The notes: generated by a model from the sequence alone, not told the origin. 64,000 nucleotides of DNA from Streptomyces cavernae (GCF_004023625.1 NZ_RPDJ01000043.1:23002-87001); one strand, 5' to 3'. Shown: positions 51,572 to 61,104, counted from the stretch's first letter. Made by a program: numbers and translations.

Positions 51572-51785
51572 CTCAACCCGGTTTGCGGCTGGCGCCAGAC
51601 GTCTCACCGCTTCGCTACCCCGAGGAGAATCAGGCGCGGAAGGGGCGTCCGGCTGGACGCTCGACAAGCCCCCTACCGGCTGCTCACCGCGCTCGTCGAT
51701 GCCGAGAACCTCCGCCGTGCCCACCATGCCCGCGACGAGGTTGAGCGGCACGTCAAGATCCACCCCGACGTCAGGCATGTCGGCC

Positions 51786-52748
51786 CTATGCGAAGGGCGG
51801 AGTGTCGGCAGGGGAGAGGTCGGGGCGGGCGCGGTGCCACCGTGCGGGGTGTCGCCAGCGACCGGCGCTGTCCCTGGCGACATCGACGCCCACCTCCACG
51901 ACAAGGTCCGGTTGGACGAGTGTGACGTGCAAGGGCTCGCGCGTGCCCCATCCTGCGGAGAACGTCCAGCCCGTCCACGGATGGTCGTCTCCGGCCGGGG
52001 TGAGCAGCGGGGCGATGGCCCGGCCTGCGGTCTGCGGGAGCGTGGTGCTGCGGCCGATGAAGCGCAGGCGCCCGTCGGCGTCGTACCGGCCCAGCAGTAG
52101 TGTGCGGGGCGTCGCCCGGGGACCGGTGAACGCTCCGACGACCGCTTCCTCGGTCTCGCGAGCCTTGTACTTGCGCCACCCGCGAACCGACGGCTCGTAC
52201 AGGCCGTCCAGCCGCTTGAAGACAACGCCTTCAAGGCCGACCGCCGTCCACCGGGTCAGCCACTCGCGGACGGTGGCCGCGTCGGTGGTCGACGGGCACA
52301 GCGCCCACGGCGCGGAGAGCCGGTGCTCGGCGAAGAGAGTCTCGAGTCTCGCCCTGCGGCGCCTGTAGGGCCACCTGGTCGTGTCAGTGCCCTCGACCCT
52401 CAGGAGGTCGAAGGCGACGAAGTGGGCGGGCCACTGTTCGGCGAGCCGGGCAGCGCCGGCGCGCCGCTGCAAACGACCCTGGAGCCGCTCGAAGGCGAGA
52501 CATCCGGACTCCCACACCACCAACTCCCCGTCCATCGCCGTCGCGTCCGGCAGCTGGGCAGCGGCGGAGCGCACCTCAGGAAAGGCAGGCGCGAGGTCGG
52601 TGCCCTTGCGCGAGCGCAGTGCCACGCGCCCGGCGTCCACGGAAAGCATCGCCCGCCAGCCGTCCCACTTCACCTCTGCGGCCCACCCCGGGGGCAGCTC
52701 CGGGTCGGACACGGGGGCGGCAAGCATCGGTTCCGGCAGCGTCCACAT
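51786..52748 (-). CDS. ATP-dependent DNA ligase (LigC/LigD-type)
   Basis: The 320-aa protein has the adenylation motif EVKWDGWRAM (catalytic Lys near residue 30, motif I), then RSRKGTDLAPAFPEV (motif Ia), DGELVVW (III), VAFDLLRVEG (IIIa), GLEGVVFKR (IV) and WRKYKAR (V). An OB-fold follows, ending RHPARWHRARPDLSPAD. This is the short actinobacterial ligase type linked with repair or non-homologous end joining. ATG at 52748 follows AGGA at a good distance; another in-frame ATG lies at 52775. Part of its 3' end is duplicated at 50596. Confidence 0.85.
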   Translation of the reverse strand: MWTLPEPMLAAPVSDPELPPGWAAEVKWDGWRAMLSVDAGRVALRSRKGTDLAPAFPEVRSAAAQLPDATAMDGELVVWESGCLAFERLQGRLQRRAGAARLAEQWPAHFVAFDLLRVEGTDTTRWPYRRRRARLETLFAEHRLSAPWALCPSTTDAATVREWLTRWTAVGLEGVVFKRLDGLYEPSVRGWRKYKARETEEAVVGAFTGPRATPRTLLLGRYDADGRLRFIGRSTTLPQTAGRAIAPLLTPAGDDHPWTGWTFSAGWGTREPLHVTLVQPDLVVEVGVDVARDSAGRWRHPARWHRARPDLSPADTPPFA

Positions 52749-53064
52749 AGATCCTGCATTCCACGCGGGCCGCACGTTTGCGTTCCATCCACGACGTCCC
52801 TAGGCCGAAACCATCCAGACGCCTGCAAGATCCGTCCATATGCGAGGGATGACCGGCTGCTGATCGGGATGCTGGGCGTTGCGTCCTTGGTGCCGACGGG
52901 CACGGAACAGGCTGCTATCGGCGCCGAGCCGGGCGGTGCGGCCGCAGCCAAACTCACCGCAGGACTGGCCTCTTGCCCGTGCGGAAGGTGCCGAACCGGT
53001 GGCCGCGCTGGCGTACACGCCCGCCGGTGAACCCTGTCCCCGCCGTCAAGCGCCCGCCTTCGCT

Positions 53065-53829
53065 TTACCTGCGGGAGGTCGGGGCACTGCTGTACATGGA
53101 CCGTGTGAGCCGACGAGGCTGAGAGCCGTTCTGGTGACCGAGGCCGCGGTGTGAGACTCGGTCATTTCGGAAGATCAGCATGTCGCCCGGCTCCAGACGG
53201 ATCTGCACGCGGTGGTTTTCAAGTGCTGGTCCGCGCAGGTAGTCCAGTGCCTTCTGCAGGGCGGGGTTCTCCGCGGTGTTCCAGGTCTCGGTCGGCCCAT
53301 CCGAGAAGCGGGTGAGCAGCGTTCCGTCTACCCAGCCGAAGGCTGGCCCAGTGGCGCGTAAGCGGGTGGGTGCGGCCTCCGAGATGGTCGCGAAGCGCGT
53401 CAAAGCCTCAGGGTGGAGAAGGCTTTGCGCAGCGGCCTCGTGGGCCGCCGAGAGGTCCGTGAAGGCGTCGCAGGAGAAGAACAGCTCCGTCCCGCCGCCG
53501 GAATGCGCCTGCGTGAGGCAGTGCAGGATGGTGGTCTTGATGCCGCCGAGTGGCTCCAGCAGCCCGTCGACGTGGAAGTGCTGCGCCGGCGTCTCGGACC
53601 ACGGCTGCACTGACGCGGCGTCCCGGGGGATCTGGTTGTACGGCCCCGCCTGGCCCACCGCAGCACGGACTTCCGCGTCCCGGTAGAGCAGAGGTGTGTA
53701 GGCGTCAGGCAGTCCCAGACGTTCGGCAACGCGCCGGTGCGCCTCGAAGGGGTCGTCGGTGGGCACCGGCGCGGAGATCACCGCGTACCCGCGCCCGTTC
53801 ACTTCGGAGATCAGTTCAGAGTCTGTCAC
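53065..53829 (-). CDS. TauD/TfdA-type Fe(II)/2-oxoglutarate dioxygenase
   Basis: The 254-aa protein has the facial triad HxD in QHFHVDGLLEPL (near residue 85-87) and a distal His in NDRVSHRGLGH, followed by RRLTRSMY with the 2-oxoglutarate-binding Arg. TILHCLTQAHSGGGTELF is the typical core strand pair. It hydroxylates or otherwise oxidises a small substrate. GTG start at 53829 with AAGGGGAA upstream. It is transcribed away from the 54276-58816 gene set and may belong to the same pathway. Confidence 0.8.
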   Translation of the reverse strand: MTDSELISEVNGRGYAVISAPVPTDDPFEAHRRVAERLGLPDAYTPLLYRDAEVRAAVGQAGPYNQIPRDAASVQPWSETPAQHFHVDGLLEPLGGIKTTILHCLTQAHSGGGTELFFSCDAFTDLSAAHEAAAQSLLHPEALTRFATISEAAPTRLRATGPAFGWVDGTLLTRFSDGPTETWNTAENPALQKALDYLRGPALENHRVQIRLEPGDMLIFRNDRVSHRGLGHQNGSQPRRLTRSMYSSAPTSRR

Positions 53830-54275
53830 GGCCGATTCCCCTTACGTTCGATGATGCCCGCGGCTTTCCGCGCCCGTCGACGTGTGCGCATTCGCTCCAT
53901 CCGCGACGCCTGTGCCTCCGGGCCGGGTGTCATTTCCGGTCGGTGGCGTGACCAGGGCAGATGTCTGCTGTGGCCAGCACCTATCCGCGGAAGCGCGGGT
54001 GGTCGGCCCAGCCTTGGTGCCGCGGCGCCCGCTGTGCAAGCGGGTTGGGTCAGGAGGCAATCCGAGGCAATGCGAGGCAATGCGAGGCAATGCGTGACGG
54101 GTACCGCAGACATCCCATGTGGGCAGAAGGTGGCGTCTCAAGGACGCCGGGAGCGATCTTCGGCCTCGGCTCCCGGAATACACGGCCATGTGCGGTCAGC
54201 GAACGGCCATGGCAACACGCAGTTCCGCACGCCCCACGGGCAGGGGTCCCCTTTTCCGACACCGGAGGTGTTGAG
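53830..54275. other. Divergent intergenic region with decamer tandem repeat
   Basis: No gene is seen. Four tandem copies of AGGCAATGCG-like decamers lie at 54053-54092. The region should contain promoters for the TauD-like gene and the rightward set, but none is clear. Confidence 0.5.
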
Positions 54276-54377
54276 ATGAGCTCAACAGCGCGCACGGCCA
54301 CGGCAGAGCCGACGGAGGCCGCCGCCCGCAGCGACGCGTTACTCGGTCACATCCAGCCCCTCGGAGAGGGCCGATGA
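54276..54377 (+). CDS. 33-residue peptide coupled to the enzyme-I-like gene
   Basis: An ATG at 54276 with GGAGGT six bases before it begins a 33-codon frame (MSSTARTATAEPTEAAARSD ... GHIQPLGEGR) whose stop overlaps the next ATG (ATGA at 54374-54377). It is Ala/Thr-rich at the front with a more distinctive end. It may be a leader controlling translation, or a precursor peptide; nothing in the sequence decides. Confidence 0.5.
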   Translation: MSSTARTATAEPTEAAARSDALLGHIQPLGEGR

Positions 54378-55723
54378 CCGGGAACAAGGCGCCCCTCGTG
54401 CTCGGGGGATCCACGGTTCGCCACCACGGTGTCGGTGGCACCCGCGGCTTCGTCGTTGCCCCCGTGCGGCACCTGTCCACCCGGGTCCCTCCTACTGCCG
54501 GGCCTCACATCCTGATCGCACGCGACCTGACACCCGCAGACACCGCGGCCCTGGACCTCACCGAGATCGCTGCGTTCTGCACGAGCGCCGGAGGCCCCAC
54601 CTCCCACGCCGTGCAGGTCGCCTACAGCCTGGGCATACCCACCGTGGTTGCCGCTGGCGACGGGATACTGGCCGTCCCGGAGGGGCAGATGTGCGCCCTC
54701 GACGGCGACACCGGCACCCTCTACGCCGGATTGGCGGGCAGCGACCTGGACGCCGCGACCGCCTACCGAGACCGCGATCGCGCACACGTCCGCCCCAGCG
54801 CCGCCGCCGGGATCCCACCGGTCACCCTCTCCGGGACGATCATGCGATCGTCTCAGGCCGCCGAGCTGCGTGCGGCCGGTGCCCACGGCATCGGTCTGCT
54901 CGCCACCGAGATGCTGTTCCTCGGCCGCGAACAGGACCTCACCGACGAGGAGGCGCACTACCGGGCCTACCGCGAGATCGCCCGCGCCGTGGGAGACGCG
55001 CCCGTGACGCTGCGCACCCTGGACATCGGCGGCGACAAGAACATGCCCGCGCTGGACCTGCCCCGCGAGGACAACCCCTTCCTCGGGGTGCGCGGCCTGC
55101 GCCTGAGCCTGCGCCGCCAGGACCTGCTCCTGCCGCAACTGCGGGCGGCCTACCGAGCGGCACGCGACGACGGGGCCCGCTTCCGCCTGATGTTCCCGAT
55201 GGTGACCCGAGTCGAGGAGTTCATCCAGGCCGCGCAGACAGCACGGGAGGTCCAGGCCGAACTGGGGGCCCCTGACCTTGCCCTGGGAGTGATGGTCGAG
55301 GTCCCGGCCTGTGCCCTGGCCGCCGACCAGTTCGCCGAACACGTCGACTTCCTCAGCATCGGCACGAACGACCTCGCCCAGTACCTCACGGCGACTTCCC
55401 GCACGAATCCGGCCCTCGCCCACGACATCGACCCCCTGCACGTCGCGGTCACCCGCACCGTGCGGTCGGTGGCCAAGACCGGCGCCGCCCACGGCATCGC
55501 GGTGTCCGCGTGCGGGGGACTGGCCGGCGACCCCGTGGGCGCCGTCGTCCTGGCGTCCCTGGGCGTCACCGGCCTCACCGTCGCCGTTCCCTACCTCCCG
55601 GACGTGCGCGACGCACTGTGCCAGGCCGACGCCTCCACCCTGCGCACGATCCGCGACCACGCGCTCGACACCGGCGGCAGCCGGCACCTGCGGAGCCTTG
55701 TCACCTCGCTGCTCGATCTCTGA
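54374..55723 (+). CDS. Enzyme-I-like PEP-utilising enzyme lacking the HPr-binding domain
   Basis: The 449-aa protein has a short N-terminal strand region, then the phosphohistidine domain with GGPTSHAVQVAYSLGIPTVV (His near 78). The C-terminal PEP-binding barrel contains TLDIGGDKNMPAL, DNPFLGVRGLRLSL, VMVEVPACAL, FLSIGTNDLAQYL and ACGGLAGDP with the conserved Cys. PTS enzyme I is about 560-575 aa; the missing 120 residues are the HPr-binding helical domain. It probably transfers phosphate from PEP to something other than HPr. Overlaps the upstream peptide and is followed by a sugar-pathway-like set. Confidence 0.75.
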   Translation: MTGNKAPLVLGGSTVRHHGVGGTRGFVVAPVRHLSTRVPPTAGPHILIARDLTPADTAALDLTEIAAFCTSAGGPTSHAVQVAYSLGIPTVVAAGDGILAVPEGQMCALDGDTGTLYAGLAGSDLDAATAYRDRDRAHVRPSAAAGIPPVTLSGTIMRSSQAAELRAAGAHGIGLLATEMLFLGREQDLTDEEAHYRAYREIARAVGDAPVTLRTLDIGGDKNMPALDLPREDNPFLGVRGLRLSLRRQDLLLPQLRAAYRAARDDGARFRLMFPMVTRVEEFIQAAQTAREVQAELGAPDLALGVMVEVPACALAADQFAEHVDFLSIGTNDLAQYLTATSRTNPALAHDIDPLHVAVTRTVRSVAKTGAAHGIAVSACGGLAGDPVGAVVLASLGVTGLTVAVPYLPDVRDALCQADASTLRTIRDHALDTGGSRHLRSLVTSLLDL

Positions 55724-55802
55724 GCAGACCCGCCACCTCCCTGCCCCGCTTCACCCACCTGTACCCGCCGTCATCACGAGACGGCCCCGGAAGGGACGAC
55801 CC

Positions 55803-57266
55803 ATGTCTTCAGCACTGCGGCCGATCAGCATCCTGCTGGTCGGCGGCTGCGGCCACTGGGCCGCGGCCGAGAACCACTTACCGGCCATCCTCACCCTCAA
55901 GAAGCACGGCGCCGCTGTCCGTCTGGCCGCCATCTGCGACCCCCGTGACCCCTACGACCCGGCACTCCTGGGGCACATGCCCTACCTGAACTCCGTCGTG
56001 ACGGAGGACCGCCCCGCATGGATCCGACCACAGCCGGGTGAGCCGACCGAGCAACTCGAGTGCCGGCTGCAGCAGGCCCACCGCGAGCACCACTTCGACG
56101 TGATCATCGTGGCCTGCGACCCCGTCGCCCACTTCCCCTACCTGAAGTGGGCGACAGACCAGGGCATCCACGTCCTGTGCGACAAGCCGATCATCTGTGT
56201 CGAGGACGCCGCCTGGAACCCCGACCGTGCCGCCGAGATCCGCCGCCAGTTCGACGCGCTGCTCCGCGCCCACCGCGCGCAGCCCGGCCATCTGTTCGCG
56301 GTGCCCCTGCGGCGACGCGCCAACGACGCCTTCGTGCGGGCCGGTCAGCTGATCCGGGACCTCCACGACACCCACCAGCAGCCCCTGACCATGGGCCACA
56401 TCAACGTCTACGGCGGGCACTTCCGGCTGCCCGAGGAGTACGCACTGGGCCAGGCGCACGGCTACACACACGGTGTGGGGGCGCTCGCCTTCTCCAGCTA
56501 CCACTACCTCGACGAGATGACCCGCTACCTCCTGCTCGCCCCCGGCCAGATCACCGGCCTGCGCCTGACCCTGCAGTACGTCCGCCGCGTCGGCGACCAC
56601 CTGGCGAGCGGACTCAACGACGCCCTCGGCGCGCTCCTGCGGCCCCTGTCCGAGGCAGAGCTCCCCGACGTGAAGCTGGACGACCGCACCCTTCTGGCGG
56701 AGATGGACTTCGCCTTCACCGTGGAACTGCTCAACGCCCGACAGCAGTCCCTCGGAGTCCTCAACTACAGCTTCACCTCCAACTCCTTGTCCAACCGCCG
56801 CGTGGGTGTGCTCGCCCGTGACGCCGAGGGCTCGCTCGCGTTCCGCGAGAAGGGGCGGATGTCGCAGTACGTCATGGACCTGCACCAAGGCAACCTTCAG
56901 CACCTGCGCCTGACCAAGAACGACGCGGTCGGCGAGGCGTACCGCATCCGGCTGGAACACCGGCGCAACCCGCTAATCGGCGGCACGGGACGGCAGAAGA
57001 CCGTCTACGACAACGCCCACGAGGCCAGCGCCGTCACCCCCCAGGACATCACCGCGGCGTTCATCACGATGGCCGCAGGCGGCACCCCAACCCAGGACGT
57101 CGTCGACAAGATCGCCTTCCTCGACGGGCAGCTCCTCACCCACCGGGTGTTCGCCGCCATGTACGAGCTGATCGCGGCCCACCACCACGACACGCGCCCC
57201 TGCCCGTCGGTCCTTATCGACATGCCCGTGACGGGCGGCACAACCGCAGGCAAGGAGGCATCGTGA
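55803..57266 (+). CDS. Gfo/Idh-type NAD(P)-dependent oxidoreductase
   Basis: The 487-aa protein starts ISILLVGGCGHWAAAENHL, a Rossmann strand-turn-helix with a GGCGHW loop in place of the usual GxGxxG. It continues FDVIIVACDPVAHFPYLKWA and GIHVLCDKPI, the CDKP motif typical of Gfo/Idh/MocA dehydrogenases. It is about 100 residues longer than usual members, with a long beta domain. It may oxidise or epimerise a sugar or cyclitol. ATG at 55803 is used. Its stop overlaps the GT start. Confidence 0.75.
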   Translation: MSSALRPISILLVGGCGHWAAAENHLPAILTLKKHGAAVRLAAICDPRDPYDPALLGHMPYLNSVVTEDRPAWIRPQPGEPTEQLECRLQQAHREHHFDVIIVACDPVAHFPYLKWATDQGIHVLCDKPIICVEDAAWNPDRAAEIRRQFDALLRAHRAQPGHLFAVPLRRRANDAFVRAGQLIRDLHDTHQQPLTMGHINVYGGHFRLPEEYALGQAHGYTHGVGALAFSSYHYLDEMTRYLLLAPGQITGLRLTLQYVRRVGDHLASGLNDALGALLRPLSEAELPDVKLDDRTLLAEMDFAFTVELLNARQQSLGVLNYSFTSNSLSNRRVGVLARDAEGSLAFREKGRMSQYVMDLHQGNLQHLRLTKNDAVGEAYRIRLEHRRNPLIGGTGRQKTVYDNAHEASAVTPQDITAAFITMAAGGTPTQDVVDKIAFLDGQLLTHRVFAAMYELIAAHHHDTRPCPSVLIDMPVTGGTTAGKEAS

Positions 57267-58816
57267 CCGCCCAAGCCGCGGACCACGGCATCCTGTTCTA
57301 CCCCCGCGGCGGATCGTCCCTGGTCGTGAAGTACCTGACGGAACACCTCCGGGCCGCAGGCCGCCCCGCCCGGGTCTTCGCAGGATCACTCGGCGCACCC
57401 GGGCTCTACTCGCACGCGTGGACCTTCTACGACCCAGCCCACCTGGTCGTCTCTGACTACAGCCCCGCCGTCGCCGCCCACACCACCGGCCAAGACCCCC
57501 TCCTGGAACCCGTTCCTCTGCACCCCTCCTACGAAGACCGTGGCGACGTACCGGACCGGCTCTTCTCCGCGGTGTCGCCCCGCACCAACGCCCTCGTCGA
57601 GGACTACTGGACGCGGCAGTTCGCCGCACACGACGCCGGCGCGGGAGGCCTGCTCCACCTACACCACCTCACACCGCAGCACGCCGCCGCCCGCCGACTC
57701 GACCGCACCGTGGTGACGACCCTGCACGGCACCGAAATCAAGTTCCTCGCCGCCGCACAGCGCCGCATACGCCTGGCCGCCGCCCACGGCCTGACCGTCG
57801 CCGAGCTCGGCCATCGCTTCCGGACGAACCCGCGCGCACTGCTCTCCCTCATCGGTCGGCGCGACGAGGCGGCGGCGCGCGACGCCGAGCAGCTGCTCCG
57901 CGACCGCTGGGACAACTGGATCCACGCCGACTTCTGGACCAGGACCCTGCGGGAGCACGCCCACAGCAGCGAGCGCATCATCGTCATCTCCGAGCAGGAC
58001 CGCATCCTCGCGCAGTCGCTCCTCCACGTCCCCGACGATCGACTCGAAATCATTCCCAACGGCGTCGACACCGTCCGCTTCCGGCCCGGCCCCACCCTCA
58101 GCGACACCGAGAAACGCACCCTCCTGCACCGCTGGCTGGTGGAGAACCCCCAAGGCTGGCTTCCCCACCAGGGCCCCGGCACCCTCGCCTACACGCAGTC
58201 CGACGTCGACCGCATGCTCCGCGACAGCAACGGCCGACCGAGACCCCTGCTGCTATGGATGGGCCGCTTCCTGGCCTTCAAGCACCTGGACCTGCTCCTG
58301 CACAGCTTCGCAGCCCTCCGGCAGAGCGCACCCGTCCGCCCCGCCCTCCTGGTCCTGGGCGGCTACCCCGGCGAGTGGGAGGGCGAGCACCCGCACACCC
58401 TGGCCAGCCGCCTCGGCATCAATGACGACGTGTACTTCGCCGGATGGCGCCCGCACAACGACCTCATCGATGGCCTGCGGGCATGCGATCTGTTCACGGC
58501 TCCCTCCGTGAACGAGCCCTTCGGGCTGGTCTACCTCGAGGCGATGGCCTCTGGAACGCCCGTCGTCGCCTCGGCCAGTGGCGGCCCCCTCGGTTTCGTC
58601 CGACCCGGTGGGCCCCGGCCCACAGGGTGGCTACCCGCCCCCGGTGACGCCGACGACCTGCACGCCACGCTGCTTGGCGCCCTGACCCACCCGGAGGAGA
58701 TAGCACGCCGGGGACGCAACGCTCGCGACTTCGTTGTCCGGCACTACAGCTGGCAAACCATCACTGACCGGTACGCGCAGATGTACGACCGCGTCCAGGC
58801 AAGGGCCCGCGCATAG
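57263..58816 (+). CDS. GT4-family glycosyltransferase
   Basis: The 517-aa protein has a GT-B fold. The N-terminal donor-side start is GILFYPRGGSSLVVKYLTEH; RLEIIPNGVDTVRFRPG and LLLWMGRFLAFKHLDLLLHS are typical of GT4; EPFGLVYLEAMASGTPVVAS is the nucleotide-sugar binding E-x7-E motif. A helical insertion at about 160-250 lengthens the protein. It transfers a sugar from a nucleotide sugar to an acceptor that cannot be told. The GTG start overlaps the dehydrogenase stop. Confidence 0.85.
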   Translation: MTAQAADHGILFYPRGGSSLVVKYLTEHLRAAGRPARVFAGSLGAPGLYSHAWTFYDPAHLVVSDYSPAVAAHTTGQDPLLEPVPLHPSYEDRGDVPDRLFSAVSPRTNALVEDYWTRQFAAHDAGAGGLLHLHHLTPQHAAARRLDRTVVTTLHGTEIKFLAAAQRRIRLAAAHGLTVAELGHRFRTNPRALLSLIGRRDEAAARDAEQLLRDRWDNWIHADFWTRTLREHAHSSERIIVISEQDRILAQSLLHVPDDRLEIIPNGVDTVRFRPGPTLSDTEKRTLLHRWLVENPQGWLPHQGPGTLAYTQSDVDRMLRDSNGRPRPLLLWMGRFLAFKHLDLLLHSFAALRQSAPVRPALLVLGGYPGEWEGEHPHTLASRLGINDDVYFAGWRPHNDLIDGLRACDLFTAPSVNEPFGLVYLEAMASGTPVVASASGGPLGFVRPGGPRPTGWLPAPGDADDLHATLLGALTHPEEIARRGRNARDFVVRHYSWQTITDRYAQMYDRVQARARA

Positions 58817-58835
58817 ACCGGGAGTCTTCCTAGGC

Positions 58836-58874
58836 CTGGGCCGGGCCCCGCCGAGATCGGGGGGCCCGGCCCAG
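58836..58874. terminator. Bidirectional hairpin between convergent genes
   Basis: CTGGGCCGGGCCCC (58836-58849) is matched exactly by 58861-58874, with an 11-base loop. It separates the glycosyltransferase and the UDP-glucose dehydrogenase genes. Confidence 0.8.
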
Positions 58875-58934
58875 CGACGTCCTCCGGCCCCGTGCGGCAG
58901 CCGCCTAATGGCCGAACTGGCACGGAGGCTCACA

Positions 58935-60245
58935 TCACGCCGTGCCGCGTACCGTCCTGCGGCCCACGCTCATATACGTGAAGCCGAGCGAGCCCATCTG
59001 CTGCGCATCGAGCAGATTGCGTCCGTCGAAGATCAGCGGGCGAGCCATCGCGGCCGCCGCCTTCTCCCAGGCGACCTCCCGCAGCTCCGGCCACTCCGTC
59101 ACGATGATCACCGCGTCCGCGCCGGTCATGGCTTCCAGAGGCGTGGCGTACCGAGTGGCCACCGACCACGGAGCAGTCTCAAGCGGAGGGGCGAGCGGAT
59201 CCCAGCAGCGGACCGCCGCACCCTCGGCCAGGAGCCGGGAGGCGAGGATCGTGCTCGGGGCCTCGCGTACGTCATCCGTTCCCGGCTTGAACGCGATGCC
59301 CAACAGAGCGATGGTCCGGTCAGCGAGAACGCCGTCCAGCTCGTCCTTCAGTCGCTGGACAGCCCGCCGTGGCTGGAGGTCGTTCACCTCGATCACGGAG
59401 CTGAGCATCTGGAAGCTGTACCCGGAATTGCTGGCCATGGCCCGCAGCGCCCGGGAGTCCTTGGGGAAGCAGCTACCGCCCCATCCGACACCGGGCTTCA
59501 TGTAGTGGGGCCCGAGCCGGTGGTCGAGGCCCACTGCGTGCACGACGTGCTCGACGTCGGCGCCCGTGGCCTCGCAGATCGTCGCGATCTCGTTGGCGAA
59601 ACTGATCTTGGTGGCGAGGAGTGCGTTGGCGGCCAGCTTCACCATTTCCGCCGATGCCACGTCCATCGTGACGACCGGTCCGTCCACACCCTCGTGCAAC
59701 TGAGCGACCAGCTTCGCGGTCTCGGGGTCATCGGCACCGATCACCACGCGGTCCGGGTGCATGAAGTCGTGCACCGCATGTCCCTCGGCGGTGAACTCGG
59801 GGTTCGAGGCGTACCCGACGTGCTGAAGCCCGCCGCGGTCCATCGCGGCCCTGACCCGCGCACCGGTCCCCACGGGAACCGTGGACTTGACCACCACCGC
59901 GGCCAGATGACGGGCCTCACGCAATGTGCCGATGACCTGCCAGATCCTGGACAGGTCGGCGTCTCCGGACGGTGTTGGAGGGGTGTCCACGCACACGTAC
60001 ACAACGTCCGACTCTCGGACGGCTTCCTCTGCGTCGAGGGTGAACGTCAGACGGTCAGCGTTCTCCGCGATCAGTTCGGCCAACCCGTCCTCATGGATCG
60101 GGACACCGCCGTTCTGGAGAATGTCGATGCGCTCCCTCTGGATGTCACGCACCACGACGTCATGCCCCAGGCTCGCGAAGCAGGCGCCGGTTACGAGGCC
60201 GATGTAGCCCGCACCGAAAACCGCGACTCGGCGTTTCTCCAGCAT
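58935..60245 (-). CDS. UDP-glucose 6-dehydrogenase
   Basis: The 436-aa protein has RVAVFGAGYIGLVTGACFAS (NAD-binding), VCVDTPPTP, VVVKSTVPVGTG, ASNPEFTAEG and the active-site GWGGSCFPKD with the catalytic Cys near 258, ending with FKPGTDDVREAPS. It makes UDP-glucuronate from UDP-glucose. ATG at 60245 fits the family length; GTG at 60257 is also in frame. It converges on the glycosyltransferase and may supply its donor. Confidence 0.9.
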   Translation of the reverse strand: MLEKRRVAVFGAGYIGLVTGACFASLGHDVVVRDIQRERIDILQNGGVPIHEDGLAELIAENADRLTFTLDAEEAVRESDVVYVCVDTPPTPSGDADLSRIWQVIGTLREARHLAAVVVKSTVPVGTGARVRAAMDRGGLQHVGYASNPEFTAEGHAVHDFMHPDRVVIGADDPETAKLVAQLHEGVDGPVVTMDVASAEMVKLAANALLATKISFANEIATICEATGADVEHVVHAVGLDHRLGPHYMKPGVGWGGSCFPKDSRALRAMASNSGYSFQMLSSVIEVNDLQPRRAVQRLKDELDGVLADRTIALLGIAFKPGTDDVREAPSTILASRLLAEGAAVRCWDPLAPPLETAPWSVATRYATPLEAMTGADAVIIVTEWPELREVAWEKAAAAMARPLIFDGRNLLDAQQMGSLGFTYMSVGRRTVRGTA

Positions 60246-60420
60246 TGGTCCGTTCACCCTTCTGGACTCGAGAGCCCCTGCCCCTCAGCCGGATTCGACC
60301 ATAGAGCATGCGGTACGCGTGATGGTCAGGACTGCGCGCAGCGCAGTGCCATCGGCCGGATCGTCCAAGCGCCGCCCGCCGTCCCCGACTTCCCGGAGTA
60401 CGAGGGGCCGCCGGGGTAGC

Positions 60421-61104
60421 GTGACGATCACCGGACCTGCCGTGGAGGAGAGGGAGTTCGTGGCTGCGAGTGTGGAGGATTTCTTCGCCGGGGTGGAGAG
60501 CCGCCAGCACTCCTGGCCTGCGGGCCGGGATGACCTGCACTGGCATCTCCTGCACGACGCGGCCCTGGTGGAGGAGCAGCTCCTTGTCCCTTACCGGGAA
60601 CTGACCCATCGTCCGGGCCTTGCGCCGGTTCCCGCCAGGTGGATTCACACAACGGTCATGCACGGCGGCCCGGTCGACCAGTACACCGCCTCGGAGATCA
60701 CCACCATCGTCGAGCGGGTCGGCAAGTCCTGCACCACGATCGCACCGTTCGATCTGATCTACGACCGGCCCTCGTGCGGCATGGTCGGGGTGGAGTGCGT
60801 GGCGCGTCCCGGCGCGCCGGCCCGCCGCTTGTGGGAGCTGACCACCGGCATCGACGCCGACGTGACAGGCGGACGATTTCCACGGATCCCGGCCGACAGC
60901 TACTACCCCCACGCATCGCTCGCCTACGGGGTCGGCGGACCCGAGCGTGCCGACCGTCGCGCGATGAAGGCCTGGTTGTCCGACCACCCGGGCGGCCCTG
61001 TCGTGCTCCGGGCCACGCACCTGTCGCTCGTCGCCCAGCGCCACGACCGCCGGCATATCACCTGGGACCCGATCGCCGTCGTCCCGCTGGCCCTTGAGGT
61101 CTAG
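60421..61104 (+). CDS. 2H phosphoesterase (2'-5' RNA ligase/LigT-like)
   Basis: The 227-aa protein has the two HxT/S motifs of the 2H superfamily: WIHTTVM with His 76 and YPHASLAYG with His 164. Members cleave or form 2',5' or cyclic phosphodiester bonds. GTG at 60421 is chosen for GGGG upstream. The N-terminal extension (about 1-65) includes HWHLLHDAALVEEQLLVPYR, common in Streptomyces versions. Divergent to the dehydrogenase gene. Confidence 0.75.
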   Translation: MTITGPAVEEREFVAASVEDFFAGVESRQHSWPAGRDDLHWHLLHDAALVEEQLLVPYRELTHRPGLAPVPARWIHTTVMHGGPVDQYTASEITTIVERVGKSCTTIAPFDLIYDRPSCGMVGVECVARPGAPARRLWELTTGIDADVTGGRFPRIPADSYYPHASLAYGVGGPERADRRAMKAWLSDHPGGPVVLRATHLSLVAQRHDRRHITWDPIAVVPLALEV

